This document shows, piece after piece, positions 5,545 through 6,697 of a DNA stretch of 6,697 bases (position 1 is its first letter; each line of letters begins with the position of its first letter). The stretch covers positions 1 to 6,697 of the forward strand of contig CAKTPR010000107.1 of the NCBI GenBank assembly GCA_934591725.1, written 5' to 3'. This stretch comes from an uncultured Oscillospiraceae bacterium (GTDB lineage: Bacteria > Bacillota > Clostridia > Oscillospirales > Oscillospiraceae). The notes below the pieces were generated by a model. It was not told where the DNA came from and did no database searches. It saw only the letters and a program-made list of their open reading frames with translations. A program made the position numbers and the translations under genes.

Positions 5545-6258
5545 ATGTCAAAAGGAAGAATCAAAGCCGTTTTGTTTATTATAGTTTTTCTGCTGGTCAT
5601 TGCAGTTGCGGTAAATCTGCTCTTGGATATGCAGAGCGAGAGAAAGGCCGATGCAGCGCCGACGAACGATCCCTACGCGAACACAGTCACGCCGAGCATT
5701 GAGACGCAGCCCGCCTTAGAGACCCCCCAGCCGACCCCGGCGATAGCGCCGTCCACCGCGCCGACGGCGACGCCTGTCCCCGCAACCCCGGCCCCGACAC
5801 AGGCCCCGACTCCGACGCCTATTCCGACCGCAACTCCGGAGCCTGTCCAGCCCGTTATCCCGCAGGGCGAGGTCATCGGATCGGGCAGCTTCACCTCCGA
5901 TACCGGCACACCGCTGAACCTCCGTGCCGACTGGACGGCGACGGTGCTCGACGCGGAGCGCGTCGAGGTCACGGTGAACGTCTATCTCGTCTCCTATCAG
6001 ATCGAGGTGCGCGAGCTTTATAATGCCGTCAATGTCAGCGTCGGCGACCAGTACGCCTCGGAAAATTCTCCGGCGATAAAGTGGGAGAACAACACAAAGC
6101 TTGAGACCCTGCTCGCCTCTACGGTGCATACGCTGAGCCTGCCCTCCGGCAGCAGCGCCAGCTTCCCCCTCGCGGCGCAGTACCAGTTCGGCGGCACCTA
6201 CAGCAAGGTGGACTTGCCGGTCATTGAGTGCGGCGGCACGATAGAGCTCAGCAGATGA
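5545..6258 (+). CDS. Membrane-anchored protein with Pro/Thr-rich stalk, function unknown
   Basis: I do not recognise a family for this 237-residue protein. It starts with a short basic segment and a hydrophobic stretch (about residues 8-27) fit for a membrane anchor, with positive charges on the cytoplasmic side. A long Pro/Thr/Ala-rich stalk (about 58-106) follows, lacking predicted structure. The C-terminal domain (about 108-237) is rich in alternating hydrophobic residues (for example VEVTVNVYLVSYQIEV, 140-155), which suggests an all-beta fold exposed outside the cell. It holds a single cysteine (Cys229) and no visible catalytic motif or sortase signal. The start ATG has AGGAG 9 nt upstream and a promoter just before it. 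The layout (anchor, Pro/Thr stalk, ectodomain) resembles the CapA-like protein of the neighbouring operon, though the domains look unrelated. Its stop codon overlaps the nth start (ATGA), so the two are probably co-translated. Confidence 0.8.
   Translation: MSKGRIKAVLFIIVFLLVIAVAVNLLLDMQSERKADAAPTNDPYANTVTPSIETQPALETPQPTPAIAPSTAPTATPVPATPAPTQAPTPTPIPTATPEPVQPVIPQGEVIGSGSFTSDTGTPLNLRADWTATVLDAERVEVTVNVYLVSYQIEVRELYNAVNVSVGDQYASENSPAIKWENNTKLETLLASTVHTLSLPSGSSASFPLAAQYQFGGTYSKVDLPVIECGGTIELSR
5719..5862 (+). repeat. Pro/Thr/Ala-coding low-complexity tract in the unknown stalked protein
   Basis: Residues 59-106 consist largely of Pro with Thr, Ala, Gln and Ile in loose xPxP and TPxP patterns, giving a 6-nt-like periodicity in the coding strand. 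It forms a wall-spanning or spacer stalk. It is longer and less regular than the tract in the CapA-like gene. Confidence 0.8.
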
Positions 6259-6697
6259 GAACACAGGAGCAGGTAAATGAGATAGTGCGTCTGCTGATGG
6301 CGGAATACCCATTAGCGGACTGCACGCTCGATTGGAACAAGGCATATGAGCTGCTGTTCTCGGTGCGCCTTGCGGCGCAGTGTACCGATGAGCGCGTGAA
6401 CAAGATAACCCCGGCGCTGTTTGAGCGCTTCCCGACGCTTGAGGCCTTTGCCGAAGCAGACGTCGCGGAGGTGGAGGAGTATGTACGCTCATGCGGCTTC
6501 TATCATTCCAAGGCGCGGGACATCGTCGCCTGCGCGAATGTGCTGCTGGAGAAATACGGCGGGGAGCTGCCGCGCACGATGGAGGAGCTGACGGCTCTGC
6601 CCGGCGTCGGGCGCAAGACCGCAAACCTCATCCTCGGCGACGTGTTCAAAGTCCCCGGCTCCACGGTCGTGGATACGCACTGCATCCGCATTTCAAA
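6255..6697 (+). CDS. nth: Endonuclease III, N-terminal part (runs off the window)
   Basis: The first 147 codons of a base-excision repair DNA glycosylase/AP lyase, which removes oxidised pyrimidines such as thymine glycol. Visible are the early LAAQCTDERVN (39-49), corresponding to the family's LxAQxTD motif, and the helix-hairpin-helix LPGVGRKTA (115-123) with the predicted catalytic Lys121 (Lys120 in E. coli Nth). VDTHCIRIS (139-147) follows, with catalytic Asp140 (Asp138 in E. coli). The C-terminal four-cysteine [4Fe-4S] cluster region is beyond the window, so its presence cannot be checked. The start ATG (6255) overlaps the TGA of the preceding gene in an ATGA junction. No clear Shine-Dalgarno sequence precedes it, so translation probably depends on coupling to the upstream gene. 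MutY or other HhH-GPD members are less likely given the close motif match to Nth. Confidence 0.93.
   Translation, partial: MRTQEQVNEIVRLLMAEYPLADCTLDWNKAYELLFSVRLAAQCTDERVNKITPALFERFPTLEAFAEADVAEVEEYVRSCGFYHSKARDIVACANVLLEKYGGELPRTMEELTALPGVGRKTANLILGDVFKVPGSTVVDTHCIRIS

Noticed and set aside
5716..6624. 302-codon open frame on the minus strand opposite the stalked protein and nth
   Set aside because: It runs through two supported genes, is Arg/Ala/Pro-rich, and lacks a start signal or family resemblance.

Overview
The window looks like chromosomal core sequence from a fairly GC-rich member of the Firmicutes, probably class Clostridia and perhaps an Oscillospiraceae-type gut bacterium. The reasons are strong AGGAG/GAGGAG ribosome binding sites, near-consensus sigma-A promoters, a DUF951 protein (a family typical of Firmicutes), and a CapA-like protein carried on a Pro/Thr stalk, a style common in that group. 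The taxonomic placement is inference; no marker was compared with a database.

Layout. Positions 1-290 hold the distal end of an rRNA operon: the last bases of 23S rRNA, a short spacer without tRNA, a complete 5S rRNA and a rho-independent terminator. A separate promoter then drives a plus-strand L-threonine aldolase gene (363-1385). It ends in a hairpin terminator shared with the convergent minus-strand operon.

That operon (5368 down to 1438) starts from a near-perfect promoter (TTTACA, 17 bp, TATAAT). In order it encodes the replication-fork ATPase RarA, a 58-residue DUF951 cysteine protein, a GIY-YIG nuclease-like protein, an acyltransferase-3 membrane protein and a membrane-anchored CapA-like protein. 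The first four genes touch or overlap (TAATG, TTGA and a 17-nt overlap), which suggests translational coupling. The CapA-like gene follows after 56 nt with its own ribosome binding site.

Back to back with the operon lies a second near-consensus promoter (TGGACA, 17 bp, TATAAT) on the plus strand. It drives an unrecognised membrane-anchored protein with a Pro/Thr-rich stalk (5545-6258), whose stop codon overlaps the start of an endonuclease III gene (nth) that runs off the end of the window.

All genes look intact. There is no sign of mobile elements, CRISPR arrays, prophage or a defence system. The points most worth a second look are modest. One is that repair or replication genes (rarA, GIY-YIG, nth) share tight transcription units with cell-surface proteins on both sides of a divergent promoter. 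The others are the unknown stalked protein coupled to nth and a small perfect palindrome between the two divergent promoters.
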